Assembly (NCBI RefSeq): GCF_050624435.1
Contig: NC_134546.1
Span: 77,045,700-77,109,699 of the forward strand
DNA length: 64,000 nucleotides
Direction of reading: 5' to 3'
Origin: Tenrec ecaudatus
Taxonomy: Eukaryota; Chordata; Mammalia; Afrosoricida; Tenrecidae
This document shows positions 10,752-22,399 of the stretch, one piece after another. Every line of letters starts with the position of its first letter. Within the stretch, counting starts at the first letter, position 1. Both the position numbers and the translations under genes were made by a program. Under the pieces are notes generated by a model. It was given only the letters and a program-made list of their open reading frames with translations. It ran no database searches and was not told the origin of the DNA.

Positions 10752-11480
10752 TCCCCTGCAGGGAAAACAGTGGGCAGCAGGGGGCGCACAGGACCCACTG
10801 AGCATAGACACACAGCCCTAGACAGACACCGATGAAGACAGGGAGGATTTCCTGCTGGAATCAGGGCTCCACGGAATGTTTTTCTTACCCTAAACTTTCT
10901 CCTCACTGCCCACTTGAAAGGAGGAACTAGTATTCTCTGTTTGCAGTAGAAATATTAAAGTGACTCTAATACTTCATTGTCATCCTATAGAACCCATTTT
11001 CCTTCTTGAAATACAGGTTATCATGGTAATTCTCACCCTACAGGCATATCCAGATTCATGCGTGCAGTGCATGATTTCAAATATACTGAGCTCAGTGACC
11101 TACTACCGTCCAGAGGCAGGTCTGTGAGGTTTCCTTATGCATTGCTCCCTGTACTCTGTTGGCACCGAATGACTAGTGATCTCTTTGTCTGAGAAAATAA
11201 CTGTGGTGATATCTGGGACTAAATATGTGCCATGTCCTTAGTGATGTTTGCTACCCATTGTCTCCCTTTATGAGGAAACAAGTGTTCCAGGTACAGAACG
11301 ACCCCTGACACTGGGAACAGGTGAACTGACTGACCTGTCTGGTGGGAGGAGTCATTAGTAAGGTAATTCATTGGAGTCACAATGAAGGGAGCACTCATTG
11401 GAAGGGCATCTTTGATTCCAAAAGATAGTAAATGTGTCACAAGTGGTGGAAAGTGTAAACTAATTTCTCAGAATGCTCTT
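10752..11480 (+). repeat. 3' flank paralogous to 20104-20890
   Basis: Both stretches share an ordered series of blocks: CCTCCCCTGCAGGGAA, 'atattaaag', 'catgtgtgcaatgcatg'-like, 'ctgagaaaataa', 'atgtccttagtgatg', 'ccctgacactgg', ending with 'tcagaatgctctttag'. The duplication that produced the two V genes therefore included about 0.8 kb of 3' flank. Confidence 0.85.
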
Positions 11481-11814
11481 TAGGCCCCGTTTTCAGCAAA
11501 TGCCAGGGAATGAAGTCAGTGAGGCTTTCCTCTCAAAAGCTGTGATTTCTCCACCTTGTCAGCACCTCTCTAGGCACACCGTGCATTGTGACTCTGGGGA
11601 AAATCCTGCATTGGAACCTGCCCTCTCTCCATTTGAATGGGCTTTGTGTGTCTTCCAACATCTATCCAAAGGGAGATTTCAGAGTAATAGATATTGATGA
11701 GATCTCAGTTTACACTACAGGATACTTACTAGTGCCATTTGTTGTCAAAGTTAGAAATAGTTAATGCAAAAAAAATTCTCATGCTGAGTGGAAAATTTCT
11801 TCACACCCTCTGAT

Positions 11815-14335
11815 GTCTCTTGAATCTTTTCATCCTAACAAATATTTACATCTTTATATGTCCGTATTTAAATCTCTATGACTACCCTTTACCACCCAGT
11901 TCTTTCCTCTGTTTCTTTGTACCTTCTGCTTGTCCGACTACCATGTTCTGCCTTTATTTGGGTTTTAGGAATTCCTCTTGTTACATTGCCCTTGATACAG
12001 CCCTGACAGACCTCCCACACCCTCCTTAAGACTGATTTTGGATCACTTGTTATTCCCTTGTCCCTGGTCTTTTTAACACCTGCTTCCTTTCCCCCGCCAC
12101 CCCTACCACCATGTCCCCTTGGAATTGTCATCCTCTTGTTCTCTCTTCTGGCTTGTTTATTCCACCTATCCCTTCCAGGTAGACATGCTATGTACTATCA
12201 CAAGATCGAATACCACAAAGCACCAACAGAAAGTAAAACAATATCTACAACAACAACACGCATACACACACATATGCACATAAATGTATGAATAGTTCCG
12301 GGTTTGTTTGTTTTCCTTACAGGTGTTTTCCAGTCAAGTCTGATGGGGTGCCATGCCCTGGCACCACCCCTAACCCTGGGGACTTCATTGCTCTGCTTCT
12401 CCCGCTGCTCTGCCTCATGCCCCCAGGGGCTGGCTTTGGCCATTTGAGCTCATGGCGGGCACAATTCCCACTGTGTGTCTCCAGTGTTGTCCCCAATGGT
12501 GCTATGGATCAATGAGTAATGCTGTGTCCCATGGTGGGGCCGGCCCTGTGGTCATCTCTGTGCGTTGCTTTTCTGGGGAGAAACGTTGTCCTCAGGGCTT
12601 GGTGAGCCAGGATGTGCGTCACTGTTTTCTTTTTTTCCCCTATACCCCCTCTTTGGCTCCTGTGTGCTCTGACCAGACCAGTCCCTCTCCCCTCTTCTTG
12701 AGCTGTAGCATCAGTGCTGTCCTCTGCAGTGGATTCTTCTTGGGGGAGGGTGGTGCTGTCCACTTAGTTCGTAATGGGGCCGGCCCCTCAGGCCTCTCTA
12801 TCGGTTCTCTGCTTCATGTCAGTGTGTTGCGCTCTTGTCTTGGAGCTCCGGGTTGAAGTCTTGTCTCTCTTTCCCTATGGAAATGCAATCAACACCCTCC
12901 CCCTGTGTGGGTTAGTGCCCTGTCCCCCCGGCTACCAATCCCTTTTTTCCACCCTCCCTTTTAATGGGCTACCATATGTAGCCCATATGTATCCCTGGGT
13001 TTAGTCTGGCCCCTGCCATATTACCTGGGCCTCATTGCAGGGACGTATGTATACAACATCTTCTTCCCTATGCCCCTTTTGAATTTTTTTTGTTGAGCTT
13101 ACCTCAGAGGACTCATGTAGTACTTGTCCTTTTGTGCTTGGCTTACTTCACTTCGCATAATTTCCTCCAGTTCTTCCCATGCGGCGATGTGCTTCATGCG
13201 TTCATCATTGCTTTTTAGGGATGCATAATACTCCATTGTATGTATGTACCAGAGTTCTTTAATCTATTTGTCTGTTGATGGGAATTTGGGCTGTTTCCAA
13301 CTCTTTGCAATGGTGAAATGTGCTGCGATGAACATTGGGGCACAGATGTCTGGCCGTGGTTTGTTTTTGGTCTCTTCTGGGTATTTTCCCAGTAGGGGGA
13401 TTGCTAGATCATGAGGCAGCTCAATTTCCAACTGTTTTAGATATCGCCAAATCAATTTTGATAATGGTTGTACATACCTACAGGTCCACCAGCAGTGGAA
13501 AAGAGTTCCTATATCTCCGCATCCCCTCCAACACTTGTTACTTTCTGATTGCTTGAATTGGGCTATCTTTGGGGGTGTTAGGTGGCATCTCATAGTTGTT
13601 TTAATTTTCATTTCTCTTATGGCTAGAGATCTGGAACATTTTCTCATATATTTATTGACCATTTGAATTTCTGCTCTTGAGACACTCCTGTTCAGGTCCT
13701 TTGCCCACCTCCTGAGTGGACAATTGGTTTTTCTCTTGTTGTAGTTTAGCAGTGTATTGTAGATTTTAGTACTAAGGCCTTTGTTGGATGTGTCATTGCT
13801 AAAGCTGTTTTCCCATTCTGTAGTCGCTCTTATTAGTCGCTTGGTGAATTCTTTCGAAGTACATAAGTGTTTTATTTTTAGTATGTTCCATTGGTCAATT
13901 TGTGCCTCCTCTGTGTTGGTGTCCTTCCTGATTTCTGATAGTGTATTTAATCCCTGTGCCAAGGTTCCCAGGTTTGTTCTAATTCCCTCATTGATGGTCC
14001 TAATAGTTTGGGGTTTACCTCAAGTTCTGTGATCCACCTTGAGTCTATTCTTGTGCATGAAGTGAGGTAAAGGTCTTGCTTCTTTCTTCTCCAGCTTCAT
14101 ATACATTTTTTCCAGCACCATGATTTAAAGAAGGCATCTGCTTCCCATTTGATACCTTTGGGCCCATTTTCAAAGATCAGTTGTCTGTAAGCTCATGATT
14201 TTATTTGTGAGTTTTCAATTCTTTTCCATTGGTCTGAATATCTATCGTTATACCAGTACCACACTATTTTGACCACTGTGGCTGTGTAGTAGGTGCTAAA
14301 GTCAGGTAAATCAAGCCCTCTGACTTGGTCCTTCT
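11815..14335 (-). mobile_element. L1 fragment: ORF2 C-terminus and upstream 3' UTR
   Basis: On the minus strand 14335-13090 encodes the ORF2 C-terminal region. An open stretch of 232 residues (13962-13264) contains WAKDLNR, REMKIKTTMRCHLTP and the cysteine motif CWRGCG...TLFHCWWTC. The 3' UTR follows at about 13085-11815. The terminal 3' UTR half with the poly-A tail is missing, and the 5' end is truncated. The long open stretch suggests a fairly young copy. Confidence 0.88.
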
Positions 14336-14339
14336 TCTT

Positions 14340-15471
14340 GATTTTTGTTCTTATGATGCCTGATAACTGATCCCTTCTACACCTCGTAATAGTACAGGCT
14401 GGTGTGCTTCTTCCATGTGGGCTTTGTTGCTTCTGAGCTAGATGGCCACTTGTCTACCTTAAAGCCTTTAAGGCACCTGATGCTGGATCTTTTGATAGCC
14501 GGGCACCATCAGCTTTCTTCACCAATTTTTCTTATTCACCCGCTTTGTCTTCAGTGATTGTGTTGAGAATCAGTGATTGGGTTGGGAAGGTGAGCATCAT
14601 AGAATGCCAGTGTAATAAAACAAAGTATTCTTGCATTGAGGGAGTACTTGAGTGGAGACTCAATGTCCATCTGTTATCTTAATACTAAACCTATAGTATA
14701 TGCACATAGATCCTTTTCCCCATCCTCATATATAAATATATTTACATTCCTTTATTTAGAACTCTATAAATGTCCTTTGCCTCCTAGCTCTTTCCTCTAT
14801 TTCCTTTGACTTTATTCTTGTCCCACTATCATGCTCATTCTTCATTTGGGTTCAGCAATTCCTCTTGGTTACATTACCCTTTACTATACCCCCCAGGCAT
14901 CCCTACACCCTCATCACCACCGATTTGGATCATTTGTTGTTCCCTTGTCCATGGGTTTGTTAACACCCCTACATTTCCCCTCGCCTCCCCCTCTCCCATG
15001 TTCCCCTGGAACTGTCAGTCCCAGTGTTTTCTCCTCCAGATTGTTCACCCAGCCTATCTTATTTAGACAGTCCTGTGGAAATAATAACATGCACAAACAC
15101 AAGACAGAGCAAAACCAAGCAACAACACCAACAAGCCAATGACAAAAAAAGAGACAACTACAAGGGAGAAAAGTTTGTAGGTACTTCAAGGACTGTTTCT
15201 TGGCTTTTAGGAGTGTTTTCTGGTTGAGTCTGATGTGGCACCAAGCCCTATTTTGGTATTCCTTGGGGGCTTTGTTGCTCTATTCCCCTTACTGTTCTGT
15301 TGCGCGCCCTTAGCGTTTTGCCTCAGTGTGGTGGGATCAGATCAGGTGCAATTTCCACACTGTGTCTCCAGTGTTGTCCCCTGTAGGGCTCTGGGTCAGT
15401 GAGGGTTGTCGTGTATCATAGGGGAGCAGGCCATAAAGTCTTTGGTGAGGGTTAGCTGCTCTGATCGGGAA
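14340..15471 (-). mobile_element. L1 3' UTR fragment (single-module type)
   Basis: The same L1 3' UTR, from the internal module (14355-14600, present once) to the proximal UTR (to about 15470). It abuts the ORF2 fragment on its left in the same orientation, and its own 3' terminus is missing. Confidence 0.8.
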
Positions 15472-15587
15472 TTTGCATCCATCTTAAAGGGGCATTATGA
15501 ACCTATTTCTGAGGTGTGGTGTTGCAAGCATGCCCTCAGGAGCAATCATGGACCCAGGAAAAATGGCTGACCCCTTCTAGGAAATAG

Positions 15588-15590
<3 letters not shown>

Positions 15591-15649
<59 letters not shown>

Positions 15650-15669
15650 TCACTCTCTGTCTCCCTCTG

Positions 15670-15741
<72 letters not shown>

Positions 15742-15875
15742 GTTTATATATATAATAGTTTATATATATAATAGTTTATATATATAATAGTTTATATATA
15801 TAATAGTATGTATATATATAATTTATATATATAATAGTTTATATATATAATAGTATGTATATATATAATCGTATG

Positions 15876-15910
<35 letters not shown>
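15591..15910. repeat. (TC)n - (TA)n microsatellite with 16-bp units
   Basis: A (TC)n run at about 15591-15642 is followed by (TA)n from about 15681. A minisatellite-like array with units such as TATATATAATAGTTTA then runs to about 15910. Confidence 0.95.
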
Positions 15911-16301
15911 GTTTACCACCTGTGGCCATAATTTCCTGTTTTAGTGTCATTTGCTTGTATACTTAGGCATTTATATCTTATGGATGAGAGGGATTATATT
16001 CTGGTAAAATCCTTATGGATCCTTATGGTTCCCATGTTCCTCTTAGTCCTTATGAGGTTTCACCAGTAACTTGTATAATAGGAAATCATATATATTTCCA
16101 AATATTATAATTGCCCACTGCTTTCCTCAGGACATTATATCTGCCTCTCAGTTATCATTCTAATAGATGGATACACAAGAGGGCACATTACGCTGCTGAT
16201 GAAAACCAGCCTAGGCCAACCCTCAACTCTAGGAGAGAGGTCACAGGCATGGGCTGCCCAGGTCTCTTCATTCACCAAACAGCTATGATTATACTCAACT
16301 A

Positions 16302-16780
16302 GCAGTGGAGTTTGCTGGCCTGAGATTCCCTTGTTTCAATCTCAGTAATGAAAACAATATGATAAACAATGGATATGAGGCTGGGTTCCTGGGCAGGATG
16401 TCTTTACGTTTGCAGTTGTCCAGGGCAAAGTGCAGCTGGTAGAGGCTGAGTGAGACATGAGGCAGGCAAGGGCCTCTCTCAGACTGTTGACCTGTCTCCG
16501 CATTCACCACCAGCAATTTTGACATGAGCAGCATCAGCTAGTGCCAGGGGAGGACTTGCAGTGTCTCTCAGTTACTGGTACTAAATCCTACATACACTTG
16601 ATGCATGGCTGAATTGCAGTCTCCAGAGACAATGACAAGAACATTCCCCATATTCAAATGGTCAGCCTCAAAATGAAGGATACAGTCTTGGACCAGAGTA
16701 ACAAAGACTCAGGGAAGGGCATCATTAAGCATCTGTATGCAAACCTCCCTACAGGGAGAGACTGGACTTCAATGAGTGCT
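16302..16780 (+). pseudogene. IGHV3-like pseudogene, copy A
   Basis: A leader remnant at about 16303-16345 precedes a V exon remnant starting near 16424 (AAAGTGCAGCTGGTAGAGGC). FR1 has stop codons and a changed frame. The FR3 block is recognisable (TCTCCAGAGACAATGACAAG, then 'ccccatattcaaatggtcag' and an LKMKDT-like stretch). The YYC codons are lost and the RSS is degraded (nonamer-like ATGCAAACC near 16737). It is the paralogue of the relic at 31142-31600. Confidence 0.8.
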
Positions 16781-17975
16781 CAGCACCCTCAGCCCCAGGG
16801 CTCAGTTAAAGCAGACAGAGCAGAGAGGAGTTAAAAGCTGGCTTCCTGCAGTGTCCAGGGCTTCCTCTTTATGTTACCATTTCCCTTGACGACTTCTCTC
16901 AAAGCGTGGGTTTGTATCAAACATTGAATTTGAAACATTTCATTGTAATATGAGGAAATGTCCTTTAACTTCCAAAGAGCAGAAGGCCACACATGAAGGC
17001 CCATCATGCAGAAGGAAAAAGGCAAATCTGAAGGATTTGTCAGCCCTGATGTAAACCCCTCCCCAGTAACTGGTATTTGGGAGGAGAGGATACAGGATGG
17101 TTAAGATTTCTCTAAAATTTACTCAGTCTAGGATAGACCAGCAAAAGCATAATGGTATCCTCAAGCCACATTTGCTCATCACAGCTGTTATATGGGTCTA
17201 AAAACTAACTTGCCTAAGTCCTGCTGCCATTCTCAGCCAGTGACTAAGAGTCAGGACAGAAGAGGGGATGGGCTTCAGAGGACATTTTTGTGTCTCCTGG
17301 AGTAGTGTGCGCCTGTGTTTGAAGCAAGGATAGATGTTTTCTCTTGAGTAAAACTTTGCTGTACGGTTTCCCTTATGGTGTTGATGTTATAGCCCACCGA
17401 AGTATTTATAATAGGTCGGGTTTTACATAGTATATTCATTTAAATAACTTTATTTCCTAATTTTAATTTAAATAGAAATGAAAATCAATAAAATTCAATG
17501 CAACTTTAACTTTATTGATTTTCAGGAGACACTCAGGCAGCATGTTGTGAGGAAGTTCCATCCAAAGGAGAGCTCCAGGTTCTAGAACAAGGTCCTGGCC
17601 CTCAGTCCTCTATGCATTCCTAGTTTAAGCCAGGGAAACTAGTCAGACTTAAGACAAAGCCATCTTGGAAGAAGAGACTTCATCCATCTGGTGAGATTTT
17701 CAGTCGGGCACTAGATAAGATCTGGAATGGGACCTTCTTCTCTATGCCATCTTTTAGTCATAGAGTCAGAAATTTAAAAAGAAAGCAAACAATAATAAAC
17801 TAGATATAATTTTAACCAACAATGTTTTATTCTTGTTTACCAATTAACACAGCACAACTTGAGCAAATTTGATTGGTTTTTTCCCTGGAGTCATATTTTC
17901 TATCATTTCCACATTTAGAATATTGAGGTACTTTGTTCACCTTGATTAAATGACTGACAAATCTCGTCCCATGGT

Positions 17976-19480
17976 TGGGACACTGGAAAACAATTCCAGT
18001 TCAACTGAGTTTAGAGTTCAAAATGTTGGTCCTTCACAGTTCAGCGAGTACTCATGAGCTCATTCAGGATAAGTTTAGTAGACCTGATAGGGACTTTATA
18101 TGCAGAGGGATAATGCCATCAAATGGCACAGAATAAGTCCCAGAACAACCACCGTCATGAAATGACCATGGCGGTCACATTCAGACAGGACGGTGACTTG
18201 GACTCGTGTGCAGCTACATCACAGTGCGGAACTTACACTTCTCAGCTAACAAGCAGCAACAGAGGCTGTGAGTGTGGAGTTGGCTGAAATGACCATGATT
18301 AAGTGATACCATATCAGTCTGCATTGGAGAACGAAACTAACTCAATGATCTCTAAGTGATCAATGTGAGTGTCCTATGATTGTATCCTTGGATTTTGGTG
18401 AAATCTGTGATTCTTTGTTGGAAAGCGGTGACTGAGTCCCCTCTGCAAATTCTGGGTCGCAACCTTATTCTTGAATTTTCATGCTGCTTAAATATATATA
18501 TCTATGTATAAATTAAAAATAGTATAACTGATCAGAAAAAAATGAGTGTGGCCAAGCCTAATCTAGGGGGAAATAAATTTTTTCTTTGAGGTAGAGAAAT
18601 GAGGAAGGACTCTGAATGGGAATCGAGTGTTTTAACTGCGTATTTACAGAGTGCTACTGCTTCCCAAGTCAATTATATAACAGTTTACAAAATGAGTGAA
18701 TATTAGAATCTAGAGAATTAATTCAAGGTTTATATCCCAGAGCAGTTATCAGAGGTCTGTGTCCAGGGTACAAGTGAAGAGGCTGAACTGGGTTGGCAAT
18801 GCTCACATTTTAGATGGACCAGAGTCCCCTGAGAAAGGGACATTGAAAACAGTGTCTATGGGGGTCCACTAAATTTTGAGGACTGGTTGCCTAGATGGAT
18901 CTTATTTTAACCCAGAGTTAAAGTAAAACCCAGACTTTTTAGTCACAGAGTTGAAACTTTTCCTTCATAGAGCCCCAATTCTCAAGTTGGAAACCTCCTC
19001 ACCGACTCTATGGACCCTTGAATCACTTTATTTATATCAAGATTGACCTCAGCTATCAGGAGCTGGGATGTGGTGTCTGTGTTATTTGTAGGACTGCTGG
19101 AGTTGGTGATGACAGTGACCCAAAGAAAACCCTCGAAGACGTTGGGGAGGTTGATAAGAAACTGCTAGGATGTAAAGAAGAAGAGGCGTTGGCAGAGTGT
19201 GGGGTGATGAAGATACTCTGATATCCACCTGATGCATTCAACACACTATATCTTGTCTACTCTCTGGGGCACAGGACCTACAGGAGCCCAAGGCAGGGCA
19301 GGGGCTATGAGGGGCTGGAAGGAGAAACAGTGAGCTCAGAAATCCTGGGCTTTCCTTTGACTTTTCCCACACACCTCTTATGTCAAATGATCTCTAATTA
19401 TAGACTAATATGCATAAGATTCAAACAGAGTTACCTTCCATTGGGTCTGAGGAAAATGGGAGTCTGTTCACCATCATTCT
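17976..19480. other. no gene recognised
   Basis: Intergenic sequence 5' of the IGHV4-like gene. A short open frame at 19018-19221 has no recognisable domain. Confidence 0.4.
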
Positions 19481-19507
19481 CTTTTTATAAGGACAGGGCC
19501 CCCTGGT

Positions 19508-19515
19508 ATGCAAAT
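19508..19515 (+). promoter_or_regulatory. octamer of the IGHV4-like promoter
   Basis: A perfect ATGCAAAT lies 108 bp before the leader ATG. It is the binding site of Oct-1/Oct-2 with OCA-B in VH promoters. A weak TATA-like TTAAAA follows near 19532. Confidence 0.85.
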
Positions 19516-19622
19516 CAATCACCAGGCACTAGGTTAAAATCCCACCCTTGAGCACTGAAGACTATCAGTTCTCTTCTGATAGGGCTGTGGGTCTCTTGGG
19601 AAAGCACAGCTGCGGTCTAAAG

Positions 19623-20064
19623 ATGCTATTGCTATGGATTCTCCTGTGCCTGGTGACAGTTCCCCACGGTGAGGGTCTGAGACATCAATGGGGAATCTAT
19701 GGGAATGATTGTGACTGCAAATGACTGAAAGAGAACAATTATCTTCATTTACAGGCATCCTGTCCCAGGTGCAGCTTGAGGAGTCGGGTCCAGGACTGGT
19801 GAAACCCTCCCAGAAGCTGTCCCTCATCTGCACTGTCTCTGGTTTCTCCATCACTAGCAGTGGTTATACCTGGAGCTGGATCCCTCAGACCTCTGGGAAG
19901 GGGCTGCAGTGGATGGGAGAGATATATTACACTGGTGGTACAAATTATAACCCATCCTTCCAAAGTCAACTCTCTATCACCAGAGACACATCGAAGAATC
20001 AGTTCTCCCTGAAGCTGAGCTCCGTGACTGCTGAGGACACGGCCATGTATTACTGTGCAAGGAG
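19623..20064 (+). CDS. IGHV4-like heavy-chain V gene, likely functional
   Basis: The leader exon 19623-19668 ([16 protein letters not shown]) ends at donor GTGAGG. After an 86-bp intron the V exon starts at 19755, following acceptor TTACAG, and completes Gly-Ile-Leu-Ser before mature [15 protein letters not shown] at 19766. Canonical residues are present: Cys in LICTVS, Trp in WSW, Cys in [17 protein letters not shown] and [18 protein letters not shown] are typical of clan II, IGHV4-like segments. FR2 reads WIPQ where almost all VH have WIRQ. The Arg-to-Pro change could hurt folding or light-chain pairing, so function is likely but not certain. The promoter octamer and the RSS are good. Confidence 0.92.
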
Positions 20065-20103
20065 CACAGTGAGGGGAAGTCAGTGTGAGCCCAGACATAA
20101 ACC
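20065..20103 (+). promoter_or_regulatory. 23-RSS of the IGHV4-like gene
   Basis: Perfect heptamer CACAGTG (20065-20071), a 23-bp spacer (20072-20094) and nonamer ACATAAACC (20095-20103), which differs slightly from ACAAAAACC. Confidence 0.93.
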
Positions 20104-20890
20104 TCCCCTGCAGGGAACACATTGGGCAGCAGGAGCCGCGCAGGACCCACTGAGCAGACACACAGCCCTAGACAGGCAGAGATGGATGACAGGGAGGATT
20201 TCCTGTTGAAATTAAGGCTTCCTTTCTTGTCTGTCGCCCCAGGGACAGTTTTTCTCCTTTTCTTCTTCTTCTTCCTCTAAATTTTCTCCTCGCTGCAGAC
20301 TTTAAAGGAGGGACTATCATTCTCTGTTTGCAGAACAATATTAAAGAGACTCTTACCCTTCATGATCATCCTATCTGACCTGTTTTCTTCTTGAGAGACA
20401 CATCATCACGGCATTCTCATCCTGTTACTCAAAATCTGTTCACAAGGAAATACAGGCATGTACAGATTCATGTGTGCAATGCATGGTTTTAACAGTCCTG
20501 AGCTCATTGCTCTATTACAGCCCAGGGTCAAGTGTCTCACGAGGTGTCTCTCTGCATCGCTCCCTCTGCACTGTGGGTCGTGATTGACTATTCTTCTCTG
20601 AGAAAATAATTTTGGTGACTCTGGGGCCTAAACTTGTGATATGTCCTTAGTGATGCTTGCTGCCCATTGGCTCTCTTGAGGCAGAAAAAAGGGTTCCAGG
20701 CGCAGAAGAATCCCTGACACTGGAATAGGTGAATTGAACGACCTGCCTGGTCGGTGGAGTCATTAGTCAGGTCATTCACTGGAGTCACGATGACGGGAAC
20801 TCACAGTCGAAGGACAGATTTGATTCCAAAAAACAGCAATTGTGTCCCAAGTGAACGAAATCACAGACTAGTAGCTCAGAATGCTCTTTA
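20104..20890 (+). repeat. 3' flank paralogous to 10752-11480
   Basis: Counterpart of the IGHV6-like 3' flank, with the same blocks in the same order. Confidence 0.85.
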
Positions 20891-21074
20891 GAATTGAGAA
20901 CAGGGAAGATTTCACACACATTTTGCACATGTGTTCAGGAGGACCACTCTGTGTAGAGTGTCAGCAAGATAGAGAAATACCCTGAATCAGATGCACACCC
21001 AGAGTGGCTGCCAAAAGGGTCTCAAAGTTAGGATCAACAGGGGATGGTTCAAACTTGCAAGTTTATGTATTTGT

Positions 21075-21135
21075 TCTATAGTACACAGAGCCATTATGAG
21101 CAAAACCGACTCAAAAGCACTTAACAACATGTCTG
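21075..21135 (+). mobile_element. AfroSINE/RTE tail relic
   Basis: GAGCCATTATGAGCAAAACC followed by GACTCAAAAGCACTTAACAA matches the shared tail (GGGTCGCTATGAGTCGGAA, GACTCGACGGCACCTAACAA). Confidence 0.5.
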
Positions 21136-21374
21136 ATGAAGTGAGGTGCAGAAAATTGAGTTTAATTTTGGTCAGCCAGGTGTAATTACGAAAGAAATAT
21201 ATATTATGCTATTTTTTAAAATTCAGAAACGGTTAAAATTTTAACATTTAAAATTCAATAAATATATGATTCCTAATTAATTTACAATTATATGGTTATT
21301 AAAAATCAGGGGAGAAAATGTAATAAATAAGTAATAAATGATATATACAAATAAAGATCATGTACATATCCACT

Positions 21375-21560
21375 TTCCCTGGTAGTGTAGTGGATTTTAC
21401 ATTTGGAATGCTAATGGCTAGGTTGGCAGTTGAAAACCACTAGCCAGTCCAAGGAAGAAAGTTGAGGCTCTAAAAAGATTTACAAGAACTGTAAATTATA
21501 CAATCAAATCCATGGAGAGGGAAGTATCAGAGCTTCAATTGTGAGATTCTGGTGTGCAGA
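21375..21560 (+). mobile_element. AfroSINE, diverged
   Basis: CCCTGGTAGTGTAGTGG head, 'aatgctaatggctaggttgg' and a GCAGTTGAAAACC box B in tRNA-like order, then an A-rich middle part. Confidence 0.65.
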
Positions 21561-21959
21561 AGGCTGCGGACGACAGTGGAAGCTCAAAACTCCCTTACAG
21601 GAGCTACACAGGGAATAAGCCTCATGTGATTTCCCTCTAACCGTAATTGAGGAATGGAAATAACCTGGTGAACAGAGTATTGGAGAGACATCTATAGAAG
21701 AATAAAATGATAAATCTGACTTGAATGGTTAAAACTTATCATTTGATCTCCCTTTTGATACACTTTGTGCTTGTCTGGTTTTTAATATTTTCTGTGTTGT
21801 GTTTTTTTTATATAGGGGTTTCTGTTTCATTTTGTCATTGTTGGTAGCATTTTTTGACTCCTTGTTATGTCTTTTTTTCTGTTTTTCAATTTGTGAAACC
21901 CAGGATGGGTGAATCTCCAGAGGCAATTACTAGAATAAGGGTTCCTAGGGGCTATGGCA

Positions 21960-22375
21960 AGGTAGTGGGGAGTAAAGGGAAGTTGATATAAAGGAGTTCA
22001 AGAAGATGGCAGTGTTTTGAAGTTGATTGTGGTAGCAATTGTACAAAACTGTTTGATATGAATGAACCATAGAATGGTATGATGAATGAGCTAGGTCCTA
22101 ATAAAATGTTGGAAAAATGTTAAAGGATCTTAGTTCTTGACCAAATGTTTTAAAATATTTTTTTATTTTGAATATTAAAAAATACTTTTTATGAAATAAT
22201 GTTGCACATGAAAAAGAGATCTAATATTAAATAAAATTATCTAAAATATATTTCATAATAAAATTTGCTAATTTTTTTATTAAAAAAGATTTACAGTGTC
22301 TCAAACTCTTAGGAGCAGTTATACTTTGTTATAGAGGGTTAGTATGACTCAGAATTCATTTGGCTTTTGTGGATT
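21960..22375 (+). mobile_element. old L1 3' end and SINE tail relic
   Basis: 21960-22120 resembles the 3' end of an older L1 (GTGGTAGCAATTGTACAA, AATAAAATG). The same family is at 45560-45720. 22289-22375 resembles an AfroSINE tail (GGAGCAGTTATACTTTGTT, then a 'gagggttagtatgactcag' block). Confidence 0.45.
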
Positions 22376-22399
22376 ATGACTATCAAATTTCTTAATATA

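Larger units (their letters stand above)
15472..17975 (+). repeat. tandem duplication, copy A (with IGHV3-like pseudogene)
   Basis: Matches 30575-33640 over its length: 'gaacctatttctgag', the 'gtcatttgcttgta' block, the V pseudogene, 'cagaaggccacacatg', 'aagacaaagccatcttgga', 'cgggcactagataaga' and 'cttagtcatagagtcag' appear in order. The offset is about 15 kb. Copy A lacks the two insertions found in copy B but has a large microsatellite. Confidence 0.88.

Noticed and set aside
10625-10906. Minus-strand frame over the IGHV6-like gene, and 19745-20161 over the IGHV4-like gene
   Set aside because: Both are shadows of the V exons, which have leader, splice sites and RSS on the plus strand.
12452-12856. 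134-residue open frame
   Set aside because: Lies wholly in the proximal 3' UTR of the minus-strand L1 fragment.
19018-19221. Acidic 67-residue frame upstream of the IGHV4-like gene
   Set aside because: No domain, no splice signals, no homologous frame near the paralogous V gene.
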